Shown in pieces: positions 61,460 to 64,000 of a stretch of 64,000 nucleotides of DNA. Numbering within the stretch: the first letter of the stretch is position 1; every line of letters begins with the position of its first letter. A model generated the notes under the pieces. It was not told where the DNA came from. It saw nothing but the letters and a program-made list of their open reading frames with translations, and searched no databases. A program made the translations under genes and the position numbers. This DNA is from LMUY01 sp964245075 (GTDB lineage Bacteria; Pseudomonadota; Alphaproteobacteria; Acetobacterales; Acetobacteraceae), in assembly GCA_964245075.1 (NCBI GenBank), contig CAXTLC010000004.1:1-64000 (forward strand), in the 5' to 3' direction.

Positions 61460-62865
61460 CCTTCCGGCATGTCTTCGACCCCACCTCCTTGCGCGAGTAT
61501 GACATCCGCGGCGTTGTCGGGCGCACCCTGCACCCTGCGGACGCTTTCGCCATCGGCCGCTGCTTCGGCACGGTCGTGGCCCGCGGCGGCGGCAAGGCGG
61601 TCGCCGTCGGCTATGACGGCCGCCTGTCTTCCCCGGACCTCGAGCCGGAGCTGGTCCGCGGCCTTCAGGCCTGCGGGCTCGACGTCGTGCGCGTGGGCCT
61701 GTGCCCGACGCCGATGCTGTACTACGCCGCCACCACGATGGAGACGGCCGGCGCGGTGATGGTCACGGGCAGCCACAACCCGCCCGACTACAACGGCTTC
61801 AAGATGATGCTGGGCCGCAAGCCGTTCTTCGGCCAGCAGATCCAGCAGATCGGCGCCATGGCCGCCGCCGGCGACGTGGCGGAGGAAGCCGCCGGCGCCG
61901 TGCGGGACGTGGATGTGTCGGCCGACTACATCACCCGGCTGATCAGCGACTGGGACGGCGGCGACCGCATCCTCGACGTGGTGTGGGACAACGGCAACGG
62001 CGCGGCCGGCGCGGTGCTGCAACGCCTGGTGAGGAGCCTGCCCGGCAAGCACACGGTACTGAACGGGACGATCGACGGCACCTTCCCCGCCCACCACCCC
62101 GACCCGACCGTGCCGAAGAACCTGGAGCAATTGATCGAGGCGGTGCGGACCCAGGGCGCCGACCTCGGCATCGCGTTCGACGGGGACGCGGACCGGATCG
62201 GCGTGGTGGACGACAGCGGCGCCATGCTGTTCGGCGACCAGTTGCTGGTGGTGCTTGCGCGCGACGTGCTGAAATCCCATCCCAAGGGCACGATCATCGC
62301 CGACGTGAAGGCGAGCCAGGTGCTGTTCGACGAGATCGGCCGCGCCGGCGGCACCCCGCTGATGTGGAAAACCGGCCATTCCTTGATCAAGGCCAAGATG
62401 GCGGAGACTGCTTCCCCCCTGGCGGGCGAGATGAGCGGCCACGTGTTCTTCGCCGACCGCTGGTACGGGTTCGATGACGCGCTCTACGCCGCGGTGCGCC
62501 TGCTCGGCATCGTGGCGCGCATGGACGGCCCGCTTTCCGCGGTGCGGGAAGCGCTGCCGCAGGTGATCAACACGCCCGAACTGCGGTTCGACTGCGCCGA
62601 CACGCGCAAGTTCGGCGTGATCGAGGAGGTGGCGGCGCGGCTGAAGCAGGCAGGCGCCACCGTGGCCGACATCGACGGCGTGCGGGTGGCGACCGAGGAC
62701 GGCTGGTGGCTGTTGCGCGCGTCCAACACCCAGGCGGTGCTGGTGGCGCGCTGCGAGGCAACCAGCGAGGCCGGGCTCGACCGGCTGAAGGCGGAGCTGT
62801 CCGCCCAACTCGCCGCGTCCGGGCTGGCGGCGCCGGACTTCTCCGGGGCAAACGCCGGGCATTGA
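61456..62865 (+). CDS. Phosphomannomutase/phosphoglucomutase
   Basis: A 469-residue alpha-D-phosphohexomutase interconverting hexose 1- and 6-phosphates. It has the phosphoserine loop TGSHNPPDYNG (Ser106), metal loop DGDADR at 242-247, sugar loop GEMSGHVFF, and phosphate loop RASNTQAVLVARCEA. AlgC/ManB-type members act on both glucose and mannose. It supplies glucose-1-P to GalU next door. TTGA overlaps it with the next gene. Confidence 0.95.
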   Translation: MTFRHVFDPTSLREYDIRGVVGRTLHPADAFAIGRCFGTVVARGGGKAVAVGYDGRLSSPDLEPELVRGLQACGLDVVRVGLCPTPMLYYAATTMETAGAVMVTGSHNPPDYNGFKMMLGRKPFFGQQIQQIGAMAAAGDVAEEAAGAVRDVDVSADYITRLISDWDGGDRILDVVWDNGNGAAGAVLQRLVRSLPGKHTVLNGTIDGTFPAHHPDPTVPKNLEQLIEAVRTQGADLGIAFDGDADRIGVVDDSGAMLFGDQLLVVLARDVLKSHPKGTIIADVKASQVLFDEIGRAGGTPLMWKTGHSLIKAKMAETASPLAGEMSGHVFFADRWYGFDDALYAAVRLLGIVARMDGPLSAVREALPQVINTPELRFDCADTRKFGVIEEVAARLKQAGATVADIDGVRVATEDGWWLLRASNTQAVLVARCEATSEAGLDRLKAELSAQLAASGLAAPDFSGANAGH

Positions 62866-63335
62866 CCGACGAAGGCTGGATGCGCCGCGCACTCGCGTTC
62901 GCGCAGCGCAACCCGGGCTCGCCGATCGGCTGCGTGATCGTGCGCGACGGCCGCGTCATCGGCGAAGGCCACAACCGGACCGACTCGGATCACGATCCGA
63001 CCGCGCACGCCGAGATCGTGGCGATACGGCGGGCCTGCGCCGCCGTTGGGGACCAGAAGTTGCGGGGTGCGACGCTGTACTCCACCCTGCAACCCTGCGG
63101 CATGTGCAGCATGGCAAGCATCTGGGCCGGCCTGGACCGCATCGTGTTCGGGGCGGAGCGGTGCCAGGTGCACCGGATGTACTTCGAGGACCGGCACCTG
63201 AGCACGATGGATTTCATCCGGGACGCCTACCGCCAGGATCTCGCGACCGAGGGTGGCGTGCTCGGCCTGGAGTGCGCGGCGCTGTACTACGGCCCCCATG
63301 ACGAGCCGCCTGTGGAGGAGCAGGCGAATGTGTGA
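62862..63335 (+). CDS. Nucleoside/guanine-type deaminase
   Basis: A 157-residue zinc deaminase of the cytidine/deoxycytidylate deaminase-like superfamily. HAE at 49-51 gives the zinc His and catalytic Glu; PCGMC at 78-82 gives two zinc Cys. Its PIGCVIVRDGRVIGEGHNRT and FGAERCQVHRMYFEDRHLST stretches suggest a guanine- or tRNA-adenosine-unrelated nucleoside deaminase; the substrate is unproved. TTG 62862 overlaps the mutase stop; ATG 62880 is the alternative. Confidence 0.88.
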   Translation: MTDEGWMRRALAFAQRNPGSPIGCVIVRDGRVIGEGHNRTDSDHDPTAHAEIVAIRRACAAVGDQKLRGATLYSTLQPCGMCSMASIWAGLDRIVFGAERCQVHRMYFEDRHLSTMDFIRDAYRQDLATEGGVLGLECAALYYGPHDEPPVEEQANV

Positions 63336-64000
63336 GGCGGCGCTGGCCCCAGCGGCACCGCCACAAGGGGAACCCTTGCGTAAGGCCGCCGCCGCTGGGA
63401 TGGCGGACCGGCTGATCGTCGCCCTGGACGTGCCCGCGCTGGACGAGGCGAGGCGCCTGGTTGACGCGCTGGACGGCACGGTCTCGTTCTTCAAGCTCGG
63501 CATGTGGCTGCTGTTCCAGCCCGGCGCGGACGCGCTGGTGGACCAGTTGGTTGGCAGCGGGCGGCAGGTGTTCCTGGATTACAAGCTTTATGACATCGGC
63601 GAGACCGTGCGCGCCGGCGTCCGCGCCATCGCCGGCCGGGGCGCCAGGTTCCTGACCGTCCATGGCGACCCGCAGACCCTCCAGGCCGCGGTGCAGGGCG
63701 CGTCCGGATCACCATTGGGCGTCTTGGCCGTCACCGTGCTGACCAGCCTGGATGACGCAGGGCTGCGCGCGATGGGCTATGCCGGAACGGTTCGGGCGCT
63801 GGTCGAGCGCCGGGTTCGCGACGCCGCCGAAGCGGGCTGCGCCGGGGTGATCGCCTCGGCGGCCGACGATCCGGAGGCGTTGCGCGCGATCTCGGGCCGC
63901 CCCGACCTGCTGGTGGTGACGCCGGGCATCCGGCTGCCCGGCGACGCACCCGGCGACCAGCGCCGCACCGCCACCCCTGGGGAGGCGGTGGCGCGCGGGG
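63328..64000 (+). CDS. pyrF: Orotidine 5'-phosphate decarboxylase PyrF (truncated at window edge)
   Basis: The final step of UMP synthesis. The core reads DRLIVALDVPALDEARRLVD, VSFFKLGMWLLFQPGADALV, VFLDYKLYDIGETV (the catalytic D-x-K-x-x-D), LTVHGDP, and LLVVTPGIR. ATG 63328 has GGAGGAG at ideal distance and overlaps the deaminase stop region; ATG 63400 is the conventional start. The longer start would add 24 residues (CEAALAPAAPPQGEPLRKAA onward), atypical for the family. The gene continues past 64000. Confidence 0.94.
   Translation, partial: MCEAALAPAAPPQGEPLRKAAAAGMADRLIVALDVPALDEARRLVDALDGTVSFFKLGMWLLFQPGADALVDQLVGSGRQVFLDYKLYDIGETVRAGVRAIAGRGARFLTVHGDPQTLQAAVQGASGSPLGVLAVTVLTSLDDAGLRAMGYAGTVRALVERRVRDAAEAGCAGVIASAADDPEALRAISGRPDLLVVTPGIRLPGDAPGDQRRTATPGEAVARG

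Overview
The window is GC-rich chromosomal DNA of an alphaproteobacterium, most likely from the Acetobacteraceae. Three things point there: the gene orders tsaE-murU-addB-addA-trxA and miaB-phoH-ybeY-corC, a PhaR-type polyhydroxyalkanoate regulator, and generally very high GC with dense 4-nt start/stop overlaps. The family assignment is an inference from gene content and style. No rRNA was seen. Two 100-N assembly gaps (8757-8856 and 54146-54245) interrupt genes.

Layout. 1-4.2 kb, minus strand: a truncated BPSL0067-like fragment, an incomplete peptide-type ABC transporter (dppCDF without dppB or dppA) and a PHB-depolymerase-like esterase. 4.2-9.2 kb: a frameshifted sulfite-oxidase relic, a DUF4864 protein, a fosmidomycin-resistance-type exporter, DUF2237, a glutathione S-transferase, a frameshifted BrnT toxin with an intact HTH antitoxin, and a MetX-like alpha/beta hydrolase broken by a gap. 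9.2-13.7 kb: a Tet-like exporter, mutY, DUF721/DciA-like, an L,D-transpeptidase and recR. 13.7-18.5 kb: complete cobalamin-dependent metH behind an ArsR-methyltransferase fusion, with a palindromic SahR-like operator between it and a divergent mini-gene. 18.5-27 kb: lactate permease, a membrane diguanylate cyclase, DUF1028, a dppA relic, an acyltransferase and a large secreted lectin/glycosidase-like protein.

27-32.4 kb holds a YSC84 lipoprotein-like gene and the PHA cluster (phaR, a short PhaC-like gene, phaA, GNAT, phaB). 32.4-38.3 kb encodes the TamB/TamA outer-membrane assembly pair. 38.4-45 kb: plsC, miaB-phoH-ybeY-corC and a NarK-like transporter. 45-53 kb: the tsaE-murU-addB-addA-trxA operon. 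53-57.7 kb: a ferredoxin/flavodoxin reductase, a gap-broken ClpP, DUF2945, and an AT-rich 1.7-kb insert flanked by a 33-bp direct repeat of the lipB 3' end. 57.7-64 kb: tRNA-Leu(GAG), maeB, then galU, phosphohexomutase, deaminase and pyrF, which runs off the edge.

The two most interesting signals are as follows. (1) Short tandem repeats of 12, 15 or 21 bp, always a multiple of three inside genes but 14 bp in the one intergenic case, recur in at least seven places. Both assembly gaps fall inside them. (2) The AT-rich insert at lipB carries an unrecognised Gly/Ala-rich protein and a small membrane zinc-ribbon protein between att-like repeats, with no recombinase. Decay is visible elsewhere too: relics of sulfite oxidase, dppA and BPSL0067, a frameshifted brnT, and a missing amgK in an otherwise standard operon.
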